Numbered from the stretch's first letter, positions 54,687-63,939 are shown. The stretch: DNA of 64,000 nt from Marinobacter zhejiangensis (GCF_900114775.1 NZ_FOUE01000002.1:769857-833856); one strand, 5' to 3'. Made by a program: numbers and translations. The notes: generated by a model not told the origin, from the letters alone.

Positions 54687-56825
54687 GTCTTCCACCTGCT
54701 TCGCCTGGACTGCTGTCAGGGCAATCGTAAAGACGATATCTTCGACCAAGGCTCCGCGTGAGAGGTCATTGACGGGCTTTCTCAAGCCCTGCAGCATTGG
54801 GCCGATACTGACCACATTGGCACTACGCTGGACGGCTTTGTAGGTGGTGTTGCCGGTGTTGAGATCCGGGAACACAAAGACCGTCGCTTTGCCGGCAACC
54901 GGGCTGTTCGGCGCTTTGCTTTTCCCAACGCTGGCAATGGCAGCGGCGTCGTATTGCAGGGGACCGTCGATCAGCAGGTCTGGCCGTTGCTCGCGGGCAA
55001 TGCGGGTTGCTTCACGAACCTTGTCGACGTCATGGCCACTGCCGGACTCTCCGGTACTGTAGCTGATCATGGCGATCACCGGGTCAATTCCAAACGCCAT
55101 CGCGGATTCGGCGCTCTGGATGGCGATATCCGCCAGCTGTTCGGCATTTGGGTCTGGGTTGATGGCACAGTCTCCATAAACCAGTACCTGCTCCGGCAAC
55201 AGCATGAAAAACACCGACGAGACAATCTTGGCCTGTTCGTGTGTTTTGATCAGCTGGAGCGCCGGGCGAACGGTGTTGGCGGTGGTGTGCACGGCGCCAG
55301 ATACCAAGCCGTCGGCTTCATCCATGGCCACCATCATGGTGCCAAGTACCACATTGTCTTCCAGCATGGCTTCCGCCATATCCGGTGCCAGGCCTTTGTG
55401 GCGACGAAGGTTGACCATCGGGTCGATGTAGCGGTCGCGTACGTCGGCCGGGTCAATAATCTCCAGCCCCTCCGGCAATGTCATGCCTTGGGCGGCTGCA
55501 ACAGAGGTAATGTCGTGGCGTTCGCCGATCAACACACAGCGGGCGAGTCCCCGTTGGTGGCAGATGATGGCAGCCTGTACGGTGCGCGGTTCATTGCCTT
55601 CAGGCAGGACGATGCGCTTGTTGGCAGCCCGAGCCCGCTCGGAGAGCTGGTAGCGGAAGGCCGGCGGTGACAGGCGCCGTTTACGCTGGATGCTCAGGTG
55701 TTGTTGCAGCCATTCAGTGTCGAGTTCACTGGCCACCAATTCCATAGCCTGTTCCAGGCGTTCGGCATCGTCGGTCGGGATGGCTGACGACAGTGTTGCC
55801 AGACGCTGGGCTGTGGCCAGGGTGTTGGTGGTGGTGCTCAGAAGGGGGAGGCCGGTATCGAGGGATTGCCGGCACAACCCGAGTACTCTTTCATCGAGGG
55901 GTAGGCCACCCGTCAGCAAAAGGCCTGCCAGTGGCACGCCGTTCAGTGCCGCGACGCAGGCAGCAAGGACGATATCTTCGCGATCGCCCGGGGTGACGAC
56001 CAGGGTGCCTGGCTTTAGTGTATCGATGATATTACGTACGGTCTGTGCGCAGACAATCACCCGGTGGACCCGCCGGCTGTCCATCTGTCCCTCATTGAGA
56101 ACATCGGCCTTCAGCTCGCGCGCGACATCGGACATTCTGGGGGCAAGGAGCTCTGGGAGCCAGGGAATCTGCCCCAGCAGGCGGAAGCGATTCTGCGCGA
56201 AGACCACACATTCCTTGCCATAATCGGGTACAGGCAAAGCCGGTGTTTCATACACCTGGGAAGACAGTCCGGATTCGCGGGGTGCCCCGAGCTTGTTCAG
56301 GATGACGCCAATGACGTCAGGATCGCTGGGGGAAGCGAAAAGCCGGGCAGAGAAGTCCAGGTCGTCGTCAAGGTCGGCAGGGGAGGTGTCTCTTGGCGCG
56401 CTCACCAAAATGACATCGGCGCCGAGGTTGCGGGCGACCTCAACATTTAGCCGGGCGATATAGGCCTCACTGCGGTCAGGAACCAGGCCTTCAATAACCA
56501 CCACATCAGCCGCTTTTGCCACCTGCTGGTAGTGCCCGACGACTTCTTCCATCAGCAGGTCAGATTTGCCCTGATTAAGCAGTTTCTGCGCCCGTTTGAG
56601 GTCAATTGGGTCGGGTGGATTCAGGTCTGTGCGGGCACGGATAAACTCAACCGAGGCATCCTTGTCGTTCGGAATTGATGGAATCTGATCGCCGAGCCGC
56701 TGGCTAAAAGGCTTGTAGAAGCCAACCCTCACGCCGACTCGATCCAGCGCCCGGTAAAGACCCAGGCATACAGACGTCAGTCCGCATTCGAGGGTTGTGG
56801 GTGCAATGAAAAGGTTTTTTGCCAT
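54675..56825 (-). CDS. pta: Phosphate acetyltransferase Pta
   Basis: A protein of 716 residues, the long three-domain form. An N-terminal BioD-like P-loop domain (AKNLFIAPTTLECGLTSVCL), a middle DRTGG domain and the C-terminal catalytic domain (about 390-710) with PDLLIDGPLQYDAAAIASVG and VFVFPDLNTGNTTYKAVQRS. It converts acetyl-CoA and phosphate to acetyl phosphate. AAGGA lies ten bases before the ATG. It follows ackA by 59 bases in the same direction, the reverse order of E. coli's ackA-pta only in strand, not in gene order. Confidence 0.96.
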   Translation of the reverse strand: MAKNLFIAPTTLECGLTSVCLGLYRALDRVGVRVGFYKPFSQRLGDQIPSIPNDKDASVEFIRARTDLNPPDPIDLKRAQKLLNQGKSDLLMEEVVGHYQQVAKAADVVVIEGLVPDRSEAYIARLNVEVARNLGADVILVSAPRDTSPADLDDDLDFSARLFASPSDPDVIGVILNKLGAPRESGLSSQVYETPALPVPDYGKECVVFAQNRFRLLGQIPWLPELLAPRMSDVARELKADVLNEGQMDSRRVHRVIVCAQTVRNIIDTLKPGTLVVTPGDREDIVLAACVAALNGVPLAGLLLTGGLPLDERVLGLCRQSLDTGLPLLSTTTNTLATAQRLATLSSAIPTDDAERLEQAMELVASELDTEWLQQHLSIQRKRRLSPPAFRYQLSERARAANKRIVLPEGNEPRTVQAAIICHQRGLARCVLIGERHDITSVAAAQGMTLPEGLEIIDPADVRDRYIDPMVNLRRHKGLAPDMAEAMLEDNVVLGTMMVAMDEADGLVSGAVHTTANTVRPALQLIKTHEQAKIVSSVFFMLLPEQVLVYGDCAINPDPNAEQLADIAIQSAESAMAFGIDPVIAMISYSTGESGSGHDVDKVREATRIAREQRPDLLIDGPLQYDAAAIASVGKSKAPNSPVAGKATVFVFPDLNTGNTTYKAVQRSANVVSIGPMLQGLRKPVNDLSRGALVEDIVFTIALTAVQAKQVEDAGE

Positions 56826-56884
56826 GATAAAACGTCCTTATCTAAGCGTTTTGTCCTGAGTGTAATTTGGGGAAATGACAAACG

Positions 56885-58078
56885 TCATGTTGGGTTCTGT
56901 AGTCCGTGAGTCACCGCGGCCCGGGCAATAACCAGCTCCTCATTGGTGGGGATGACAAGCACAGGGTAACGGCTGGCGTTGCCTTCAATACGGCACTCAC
57001 TAAGACGACCGTTACCACGGTTACGCTCTTCATCCAGCGTCAGCCCCAGTAATGAGAGGTGGGCCAGGGTCTTATGTCGGACCAGGGCGCTGTTTTCGCC
57101 AATGCCTCCGGTAAATACCAGGGCATCAAGGCTGCTGAGGGAGGCTGTCATGGCGCCAATGTAGCGGGCCAGTCTGAAACAGAACACCTCAATGGCAAGC
57201 CTGGCACCGGCGTGGCCTTCTTCGGCCAGCTGTGCAAGGGTGCGCATGTCGTTGGTTTCGCCAGAGAGGCCGAGGAGGCCGCTTTCACGGTTCAGTACCC
57301 GATTAATCTCTTCTATGGCCAGCCCCTTCTTGGAGAGGAAGTCGAACAGGCCGGGATCAACATCGCCACTTCGGGTACCCATGACCAGCCCCTCAAGTGG
57401 GGTCAGTCCCATGCTGGTGTCAGTGCTCTTGCCGTCGCGAATGGCGGTGATGCTGCAGCCATTACCCAGGTGCGCGGAAATGAGCGAGGTTTCACTAACT
57501 GGCTTGCCAAGCAGCCTGGCTGCCTCTTCTGCCATAAACTGGTGACTGGTGCCGTGAAAGCCATACCTGCGCACGCCCCAGTCCCGATAATACCGCTGGG
57601 GTACGCCGTACCAGTAGGCGTGCTCGGGAAGAGTCTGGTGGAAGGCAGTGTCGAATACGGCGACCTGAGGGGTGCCGGGAAACAGCTGCTGAGCCGCTTC
57701 AATCCCTACCAGATTGACCGGGTTATGCAGGGGGGCCAGTGCTGAGCAAGAGCGAATGGCATCCAGAACCTGGGCGTCGATCAGTGAGGGCTCCTTGAAG
57801 GTTTCGCCACCATGAACCACTCGGTGACCGATGGCGGCGGGGGCGTCGGCAATAAGCCCTCGCTGTCGCAGCAGGCCGATGATCTCGTTCAGCGCCTCGT
57901 AGTGGGAGCCGCCACCAGAAACCGGGGTTGAGCCGGATTCGCCGGATATCCGGATTCGCGCGGTTGGCGTGCTGAGATTCTCGGCGAGTATGTTGATCAG
58001 GCGCTCGTCCTGACAGGTAAATAGCGCAATTTTCAGCGAAGAGCTGCCGCAATTGACGACAAGAATCGGGTCATCCAT
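56885..58078 (-). CDS. ackA: Acetate kinase AckA
   Basis: A protein of 397 residues that converts acetyl phosphate and ADP to acetate and ATP or the reverse. It starts with ILVVNCGSSSLKIALF, has GHRVVHGGETFKEPSLI and RRYGFHGTSHQFMAEE, and the ATP-binding segments LISAHLGNGCSITAIRDGKS and FTGGIGENSALVRH. Together with pta it controls acetyl phosphate, a phosphodonor for response regulators. It lies 27 bases after the GGDEF-EAL gene, so the three may be one transcript. Confidence 0.96.
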   Translation of the reverse strand: MDDPILVVNCGSSSLKIALFTCQDERLINILAENLSTPTARIRISGESGSTPVSGGGSHYEALNEIIGLLRQRGLIADAPAAIGHRVVHGGETFKEPSLIDAQVLDAIRSCSALAPLHNPVNLVGIEAAQQLFPGTPQVAVFDTAFHQTLPEHAYWYGVPQRYYRDWGVRRYGFHGTSHQFMAEEAARLLGKPVSETSLISAHLGNGCSITAIRDGKSTDTSMGLTPLEGLVMGTRSGDVDPGLFDFLSKKGLAIEEINRVLNRESGLLGLSGETNDMRTLAQLAEEGHAGARLAIEVFCFRLARYIGAMTASLSSLDALVFTGGIGENSALVRHKTLAHLSLLGLTLDEERNRGNGRLSECRIEGNASRYPVLVIPTNEELVIARAAVTHGLQNPT

Positions 58079-58105
58079 GAAGTGAGCCTAAGGTGAATCG
58101 GAGGG

Positions 58106-60541
58106 TTATACCTGGGCCCGTTGGCTGGTTCGAAGCCAGTCTTCGTAGTCCAGTTCGGGCATGGGGCGGCTGTAGTAGTAGCCTTGAGAGTAATCGCAGT
58201 GTTCCTCGTTGAGGAAGTCGGTCTGAGCTTCATCTTCGACCCCTTCAGCAATCACCTTGAGCCCAAGGCTGTGGGCCATATTGATGATTGCCCTCACCAG
58301 TGACGCGTCTTCCTGCTTTGCATTCACATCCTGCACAAAGGACTTGTCGATCTTGAGAGTGTCGAAGGGGTAGCTTTTCAGGTAGCTGAGGGCGGAGTAA
58401 CCGGTACCGAAGTCATCTACAGACAGACGGACGCCTTCCCGGTCCAGACGACTTAGAATCTCAGAGGTCTCAATGCTGTTGTCGAGGATCAGGCGCTCGG
58501 TAATCTCAAGTTCCAGCCTGTGGGCAGGGAGGCCGGAGCTCTGAAGCGCGTGCATGACGGCATCGACAAAACCGGGGTCGCGGAATTGCCGTGGCGATAC
58601 ATTGACAGAAATACCGTGCTTAAGCCCGCTGGCCTGCTCCCAGCGAACCGCCGAACGGCAGGCCTGGTTCAGAACCCATTCACCAATAGGAATGATCAGG
58701 CCGGTCTCTTCCGCCAGCGGAATGAACTTGTCCGGCATCACCATACCCATGGTTGGGTTGTTCCATCGCAGCAGGGCTTCTGCACCGCAGATCTTGCCAC
58801 TGCTGGTTTCAACAATGGGCTGGTAGTAGAGCTCGAATTCGTTCAGCTCCAGTGCGCGCCGCATCCGAGACTCTATTTGCAGTCGTTCGTGCGATACTTC
58901 TTTCATTTCGGGGGCGAAACGTTCATAGGCACTCTTGCCCTTGTTCTTGGCCTGATACATCGCCGCGTCGGCGTGTTGGAGGAGGGTGCCACTGTTGTCA
59001 GAGTCGGTCGGATAGATGGCGATACCGATGCTGGTGGAAACGAACACTTCCTGATGATTCAGGTTGAAGGGTGGGGCAAACGTTTGCAGTATTCGCTCGG
59101 CCACCTGTGCCGCTGCGTCGTCGCCCTGAAGGCCCGGTAGCACCACCAGAAACTCATCGCCCCCGAGTCTTGCAACGGTACTGGTGCCGCGAAGCGCGCT
59201 GGAGATACGGCGGGCAGCCTCGATCAACAGACTGTCACCGGCATCGTGCCCCATGGTGTCATTGATGTGTTTGAAGTTGTCGAGGTCAAGGAACATAACC
59301 CCGACCAGCGAGCTTTCACGCTGGGCCTGGGCCAGCGCCAATTTAAGTCGATCAAGCGCCAGCATGCGATTGGGTAGACCGGTCAGGATGTCGTAGTTGG
59401 CCTGGCGCAGGAGCTGTTGCTCGTATCGCTTGCGGATGCTTATGTCTTCGCCAAGGATCAGGTAATTCGTCACATGGCTGTCAGAGTCTTTGATCGGCGT
59501 GACGATGAGCTGTTCCCAGAAGCGTTCCCCATTCTTTCGAACGCTGTTTGATTCTCCCTGCCAGACGCCGACACGCTGTACCTGCAGCTGTATTGCTTGC
59601 CACAGCTGACGGTTTTCCCGCTGCAGGAAAGGGTCCTCAGTGAGCATCCCGGGGTGTTTGCCAATCATGCTTTCGGCATCGTAGCCCGTTAGCTGGGTGA
59701 ACTTCTGGTTAACAAACTCAATGCGCCACTGACGGTCGCAGATGATGACCGACGAGGGGCTTTGCTGGATGGCTTTCGAAAGTTTGTTGATCTTTGCCGC
59801 ATCAAGCGACTGCTTCTGGAGGTCATCCCGCAGTCGTTCGCGCATCTGGTTTATCGCTTCTGTAACCTGTGACAGCTCATCGATCCGGTTAAGGTCGGTA
59901 TCCGGGCGATCAAGAGTAAGAGGCTGGTCCAGGTTGCTCAGGGAAAACTCGCGGGCATAGTTAGCCATGGACGAAAGGTGGCGCGTTACAAAATACTGAA
60001 ATATCCAGACGATCAGGATCGACACAAAGAAGGTTTTGAGAAACTGTGTGGTCAGCACGACCACCACAGTCTGCTGCACGTTGGTGTAGATCTGGTCCAG
60101 ACTGGCGGTGATGGTCATCTCGCCAAGTTTGAAACTTTCCTCGCCGTTGTGAACAAGCTCGAAGGTATGCACGCGGGTCTCGACGTCATTGGGAACGTCG
60201 CCCATGACGATCTCGGAATTCGGCGCAATGCTGAGCCGCAGCTGGACAATGTCCGGCAGGCTTAGAATGCCTTCCATCTGTATTTCAAGGAGTTTCTGGT
60301 CCAGAGCCCACAAGCTGCGTGACAAACTGCTGGCGTAGCTGGTTTCCACAACCAGCATCCGTTCCTCAATGGCACTGATGCCTTTGCGAAAATCGCTGTA
60401 GATCTGGAAGCCTGACGCGAGCAGGGTAAAAGCAGAGCTGAACAGAAGGATATACGCCAACAACCGGAACGACAGGGGAGAACCGGATCGGAACTGTTGC
60501 AAGCGACTCGCGAGTTTATGCATGCCGTTGACTAAAGCCAT
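58106..60541 (-). CDS. Membrane sensor protein with HAMP, PAS, GGDEF and EAL domains
   Basis: A protein of 811 residues. Membrane segments near 23-45 and 165-185 flank a periplasmic sensor of about 120 residues. A HAMP-like segment follows, then a PAS domain (about 255-370, with SVIICDRQWRIEFVNQKFTQ), a GGDEF domain (ARLGGDEFLVVLP intact, no RxxD inhibitory site before it) and an EAL domain (GAEALLRWNNP, EITERLILDN, SVDDFGTGYSALSYLKSYPF, IAEGVEDEAQ). All metal-binding residues I can see are kept, so both synthesis and breakdown of c-di-GMP are possible. The start is uncertain: ATG at 60541 or at 60523. Located just before ackA. Confidence 0.9.
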   Translation of the reverse strand: MALVNGMHKLASRLQQFRSGSPLSFRLLAYILLFSSAFTLLASGFQIYSDFRKGISAIEERMLVVETSYASSLSRSLWALDQKLLEIQMEGILSLPDIVQLRLSIAPNSEIVMGDVPNDVETRVHTFELVHNGEESFKLGEMTITASLDQIYTNVQQTVVVVLTTQFLKTFFVSILIVWIFQYFVTRHLSSMANYAREFSLSNLDQPLTLDRPDTDLNRIDELSQVTEAINQMRERLRDDLQKQSLDAAKINKLSKAIQQSPSSVIICDRQWRIEFVNQKFTQLTGYDAESMIGKHPGMLTEDPFLQRENRQLWQAIQLQVQRVGVWQGESNSVRKNGERFWEQLIVTPIKDSDSHVTNYLILGEDISIRKRYEQQLLRQANYDILTGLPNRMLALDRLKLALAQAQRESSLVGVMFLDLDNFKHINDTMGHDAGDSLLIEAARRISSALRGTSTVARLGGDEFLVVLPGLQGDDAAAQVAERILQTFAPPFNLNHQEVFVSTSIGIAIYPTDSDNSGTLLQHADAAMYQAKNKGKSAYERFAPEMKEVSHERLQIESRMRRALELNEFELYYQPIVETSSGKICGAEALLRWNNPTMGMVMPDKFIPLAEETGLIIPIGEWVLNQACRSAVRWEQASGLKHGISVNVSPRQFRDPGFVDAVMHALQSSGLPAHRLELEITERLILDNSIETSEILSRLDREGVRLSVDDFGTGYSALSYLKSYPFDTLKIDKSFVQDVNAKQEDASLVRAIINMAHSLGLKVIAEGVEDEAQTDFLNEEHCDYSQGYYYSRPMPELDYEDWLRTSQRAQV

Positions 60542-60823
60542 CCTTTGAGAAGGATTGTCTGGGAGCCCCGGAACTACTCTGGGATGCCCTAGTTATTTTG
60601 TGTCTGGAGTCGCTCGGCCAAGCTTTGGAAGCTCTTGCAAGCGCTATCTCACGAACTATAGCAGCGTTGGTATGCAACTTCCGTATCAAATTAGGTTTTT
60701 TTACGGATCGAGTTAACAGAAAAGGGCAGCTCAGGGTTGATCTAGATCAATAGCTTAGGGGGCGGGTGGGCGTAACCTAAACACAGTTTCAGACTATTCC
60801 CCAATTGCTAGAGGGTGATCACT
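60542..60823. other. Divergent intergenic region with an ANR/FNR box
   Basis: There are 282 bases between the GGDEF-EAL gene and the small membrane protein gene. The right part holds the ANR/FNR box and promoter described separately. The left 190 bases show no clear promoter; a hairpin TCCTTTGAGAAGGA lies at 60541-60554 over the start of the GGDEF-EAL gene. Confidence 0.5.
60737..60778 (+). promoter_or_regulatory. Perfect ANR/FNR box and -10 element
   Basis: TTGATCTAGATCAA (60737-60750) matches the ANR/FNR consensus TTGAT-N4-ATCAA without error. A -10-like TAACCT lies at 60773-60778. With a start at 60785 the box centre is at -41.5, the position from which FNR-type activators work. The promoter faces the 51-codon gene at 60824. 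The box is symmetric, so an effect on the divergent gene is possible too. Confidence 0.75.
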
Positions 60824-60979
60824 ATGTATATGGATACTGTTGTCGTTGCAGGTATTTTAACCGTGCTTTTGATTCTGGGATTCTTTGGGGGGGTAGGTGC
60901 TTTTGTCGCTTACGACATGAAACGTCGGAAGCCGAAGGCGGGTGATCGTGAAACGCGCACACCGGGCAAGCCGGCGTAG
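60824..60979 (+). CDS. Small single-pass membrane protein under a likely ANR promoter
   Basis: Fifty-one codons with an excellent ribosome site (GAGGGTGA, six bases before ATG). The peptide starts MYMDTVVVAGILTVLLILGF and continues with a Gly-rich half (FFGGVGAFVAY), then a basic tail (DMKRRKPKAG, ending TPGKPA). One membrane segment with the positive tail in the cytoplasm is predicted. Small proteins of this kind often attach to respiratory oxidases or transporters, and the anaerobic box upstream points that way, but I recognise no family. It is followed by tRNA-Glu on the other strand. Confidence 0.72.
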   Translation: MYMDTVVVAGILTVLLILGFFGGVGAFVAYDMKRRKPKAGDRETRTPGKPA

Positions 60980-61005
60980 CGGTATCACTGATCGGTCGTG
61001 AAAAT

Positions 61006-61081
61006 TGGCGTCCCCTAGGGGGTTCGAACCCCTGTTGCCGCCGTGAAAGGGCGGAGTCCTAGGCCACTAGACGAAGGGGAC
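61006..61081 (-). tRNA. tRNA-Glu (anticodon UUC)
   Basis: Seventy-six bases on the minus strand. Acceptor GTCCCCT pairs with AGGGGAC, the anticodon loop CTTTCAC gives TTC (61047-61045), the T-arm is CAGGGGTTCGAACCCCC-like and the CCA end is encoded. Confidence 0.97.
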
Positions 61082-61177
61082 GCATCGTTTTCAAAACCTT
61101 GCCTCGTCGAGGTGGCGCGTATATTAGGTAAGAGCGTTCCCTCTGTCAAACAGTTTTTTCAAAAAAACGCATCAGAG

Positions 61178-61741
61178 CTAAAATGTGCCGTTTACACAGC
61201 GCTTCAGCTCACTGGCCAGCCCATCGTAAACAGCGGTTATGCCCTCAGACGCCTTAAGCTCGTAAAGGGTTTCGACAACGGGTTGGTGCAGCGGGGCTAG
61301 CTGGCGTCGGACCTCAGCCTGCGGTGCCTCCAGGATGGCGGCTTGCAGAATCTCAAATCGAACCTTGTTCTCACCCGCGCAGAAATGAAAGTGCGCCTCT
61401 CGGCTGCCTTGGCGTGGCAGGCCGTGTTCCTGGTAAACAGACGTCGCGCAGTTCACGTATTCGGCATTTATCTGGGCGTACGTCTGCTCTAGCCCGTTTC
61501 TTTCTATCAGCTCTCCAAGGGCCTTGACCCTTTCTGCTGACTCGGGGCTCAGGTCGGGTAGGGTTTGCAGGAGTATGTCCGTGGTAAAGCCTCGCCCCAG
61601 TAATTGGATGGCGGTCAGGTATTCGCTGGTGATGAGGGTGCAGGACTCAAAGCTCTGCCGACCCGCTGGGAGTTCCGCCCAAACTTGGTGGCTGAGCATC
61701 AGGGAGACGCCAGCAGCAATGAGGAGACGTGGTTTCGGCAT
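61178..61741 (-). CDS. Predicted secreted protein with four cysteines, unknown function
   Basis: A protein of 187 residues with a Sec signal peptide (MPKPRLLIAAGVSLMLSHQV, cleavage near VWA-ELPA). The mature part is helical and has four cysteines (SFESCTLI, YVNCATS, FHFCAGE, LKRCVNG) that could form two disulphides in the periplasm. No family recognised. It is a single gene with its end 96 bases from tRNA-Glu and lies 109 bases downstream of the TIGR01777 gene in the same direction. Confidence 0.6.
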   Translation of the reverse strand: MPKPRLLIAAGVSLMLSHQVWAELPAGRQSFESCTLITSEYLTAIQLLGRGFTTDILLQTLPDLSPESAERVKALGELIERNGLEQTYAQINAEYVNCATSVYQEHGLPRQGSREAHFHFCAGENKVRFEILQAAILEAPQAEVRRQLAPLHQPVVETLYELKASEGITAVYDGLASELKRCVNGTF

Positions 61742-61850
61742 TAAGTGGTTCTTCTGGATTCAACGGTCGCTAACGCGAAAGGCTAGCACGGCTGGCGGGT
61801 GTGATGTGTGCCGGCGGTCTCGCTATCGGCTGATTCCCATATGGACTGGG

Positions 61851-62756
61851 CTATAGCCGCAGCGCATTGCGAAGGGCCGGCTCAAGTTCGGTAAACTCGA
61901 AGGTGAAACCGCTTTCAAGAAGGCGCTCCGGATAGGCTTTCTGGCCCGTTAATAGAAGACGGGACATCTCACTCAGTGCAATTTTCAGGGCAACAGCTGG
62001 TGTTGCCATAAATGTAGGGCGGGAGAGCAACTGCCCGAGAGTCCGGGTAAATTCGGCGTTGGTCACCGGTGCTGGGCTTACAACGTTATAGGCACCGGTA
62101 GCGCGCGTGTCTTCGGCCATCCATAGCATGGCATTGACCACGTCGTTGCGGTGAACCCAGGGCATGAACTGCTGCCCACTTCCGAGGCGCCCCCCGAGGC
62201 CGAGGCGAAATGGCAGTACCATCCGTTCAAGAAAGCCGCCGGCCGGGCCAATAACAAGGCCGGTTCGTGAAACGCAAACGCGAACGCCCTGATTGCTGAG
62301 TGATGTCGCCTGTTGCTCCCAGTCGCGGCATAGCTGGTGGGTAAATTCATCATGAGGCGTTGTGCGCTCGGTCACCTGGTGGCTTCCCTGGTCTCCGTAA
62401 TACCCAACCGCTGAACCGGAAACCAGGACATCAGGCGGCGATGACCAGCTTTCGATGCTGTTAACCAGTTGTTCGGTCAGAGCTACGCGGCTGTCCCGGA
62501 TAGCGCGTTTGCGTGAAGTGCTCCAGCGTTTGTCGGCAATCCCTTCACCTGCGAGATTGAATACGGCGTTAAAGCCTTGGTGTCCGGCCAGTTCGGTGAA
62601 TGAGGACAGGGGGGTGACCGGACCACAGAGGGTTTTGACGACCTCGGGGGGTTGCCGGCTCAAGACGGTCAGGTGGTATCCGTTTTTATGCAATACCCGG
62701 CACAGCTTCTCGCCAATGAATCCTGTGCCGCCAGTGATAAGAGCCGTTTTAGCCAT
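61851..62756 (-). CDS. TIGR01777 family epimerase-like protein (YfcH type)
   Basis: A protein of 301 residues, an extended short-chain dehydrogenase. The NAD(P)-binding ALITGGTGFIGEKLCRVL opens the protein, followed by the family-specific FNLAGEGIADKRWSTSRKRA, SGSAVGYYGDQG and the DUF1731 C-terminus (SEMSRLLLTGQKAYPERLLE). The substrate is unknown for this family. Its ATG follows the stop of the CbiX-like gene by one base, so both are probably co-translated. Confidence 0.88.
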   Translation of the reverse strand: MAKTALITGGTGFIGEKLCRVLHKNGYHLTVLSRQPPEVVKTLCGPVTPLSSFTELAGHQGFNAVFNLAGEGIADKRWSTSRKRAIRDSRVALTEQLVNSIESWSSPPDVLVSGSAVGYYGDQGSHQVTERTTPHDEFTHQLCRDWEQQATSLSNQGVRVCVSRTGLVIGPAGGFLERMVLPFRLGLGGRLGSGQQFMPWVHRNDVVNAMLWMAEDTRATGAYNVVSPAPVTNAEFTRTLGQLLSRPTFMATPAVALKIALSEMSRLLLTGQKAYPERLLESGFTFEFTELEPALRNALRL

Positions 62757-62757
62757 C

Positions 62758-63126
62758 TCAGGCCTCCAAGGTGTCCTCTACAACGGCTTTGATTGCCACT
62801 CCCAAATGCGGATTTTCTCCGATAGGGGGTGTTAGGGTAATAGTAACCCCGTACTCTGTTTCAAGCGACTGAATCATTTTCGGGACATCTACGCGCAGGT
62901 GTCGGCCGGCGGCCAGGAACAGGGGCACAACAATGAATTGGCTGTAGCCCTTTGCTGTCCCTTCGGCAATGCTCTGCTGAAGGGAAGGCTGGCACAGTTC
63001 CATGTAGGTAATGGTTGAATCTGGTACAGACGCCAGGGTTGGGGCTGCAAGGGATTCAAATGTGCGCCGCCAGTTCTCGTCGCTGCTGCCATGGGCAAGC
63101 AGCAGGGTTTTTGTGCGGGAGGCCAT
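62758..63126 (-). CDS. CbiX-like single-domain protein (sirohydrochlorin chelatase family)
   Basis: A protein of 122 residues. The chelatase-type strand TKTLLLAHGSSDENWRRTF carries the conserved His, and SQFIVVPLFLAAGRHLRVDV holds the second half of the site with its His. Full-length class I chelatases have two such domains; single-domain versions work as dimers in archaea (CbiX-S). A role in sirohaem or cobalamin metabolism is possible, and the B12-dependent reductase in this window makes cobalamin relevant, but the function is not shown. The start at 63126 has GGAG five bases upstream. Confidence 0.78.
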   Translation of the reverse strand: MASRTKTLLLAHGSSDENWRRTFESLAAPTLASVPDSTITYMELCQPSLQQSIAEGTAKGYSQFIVVPLFLAAGRHLRVDVPKMIQSLETEYGVTITLTPPIGENPHLGVAIKAVVEDTLEA

Positions 63127-63219
63127 GGGAGCTCCATCGTTGCTGTTGATTGAGTACAGTCTAACAGCTCCCAGGATTTGAATGCTCATTGAGTTGGGTG
63201 TTAACCAACAGGAGGTGAC

Positions 63220-63825
63220 ATGCTGGATTGGCCGGAGGTGCTGTATTTCTGGTTTGGTGATTTGGACGACGAGGGCATTCCAGACACCTTCCACCGTGAG
63301 CGTTGGTTTCGTTCAAGCCGCTCGTTTGACCAGGAGATCCGGCGCCGCTTCCTTTCACTGGTGTTGGTTGCCTCAGAAGATGGTCTTCGGCACTGGCGGA
63401 CAACCGCAAGGGGGCGGTTGGCGGAAATGCTCCTGCTTGACCAGTTCTCTCGCAACATCTATCGCGGGAGTGCGCTGGCGTTTTCAAATGACAAGGTGTG
63501 TCTTCGGTTGTGCCATGAGGGCTTGAAGGAAGGGGCGGATACTGGACTTCCGCTGGTTCAGCGGGGGTTCTTCTATATGCCACTCCAGCACTCTGAACGG
63601 TTAGCGGACCAGGAATTGGCGGTCGATCTGTATCAGCAGTTGGCGGCCAGTGGCAGAGATTCGCTTGCACCGCTACTGGAAGGTTTTTTTGAGTCTGCCA
63701 GGGGGCACCGTGACATTATTCGCCGCTTTGGGCGTTTTCCTCATCGCAATAAAGTGCTGGGGCGGAAGGCTACGGAAGAAGAAGTTGTTTATCTGAGCGG
63801 CGGAGCGCGGACATTTGGTCAGTAG
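63220..63825 (+). CDS. DUF924 family protein
   Basis: A protein of 201 residues matching DUF924, an all-helical TPR-like family of unknown role. Typical segments are EVLYFWFGD, RERWFRSSRSFDQEIRRRFL, LLLDQFSRNIYRGSALAFS and FFYMPLQHSERLADQELAV. AGGAGGTGAC directly before the ATG is a near-perfect ribosome site. Divergent from the CbiX-like gene. Confidence 0.88.
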   Translation: MLDWPEVLYFWFGDLDDEGIPDTFHRERWFRSSRSFDQEIRRRFLSLVLVASEDGLRHWRTTARGRLAEMLLLDQFSRNIYRGSALAFSNDKVCLRLCHEGLKEGADTGLPLVQRGFFYMPLQHSERLADQELAVDLYQQLAASGRDSLAPLLEGFFESARGHRDIIRRFGRFPHRNKVLGRKATEEEVVYLSGGARTFGQ

Positions 63826-63849
63826 GTCTGTGAAAAAAGGTGACCTACT
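63821..63849 (+). terminator. Weak hairpin after the DUF924 gene
   Basis: AGTAGGTC / GACCTACT with a 13-base A-rich loop overlapping the stop codon, followed by TTGTCCTTT. Possible terminator. Confidence 0.35.
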
Positions 63850-63939
63850 TTGTCCTTTGGAAACAGGGTGACTGTTTTTTGTTCTGGGGAGCGGCATAAT
63901 TAACTCTCTGTTACAGAGATACGATCGCGAGTACGAGAA

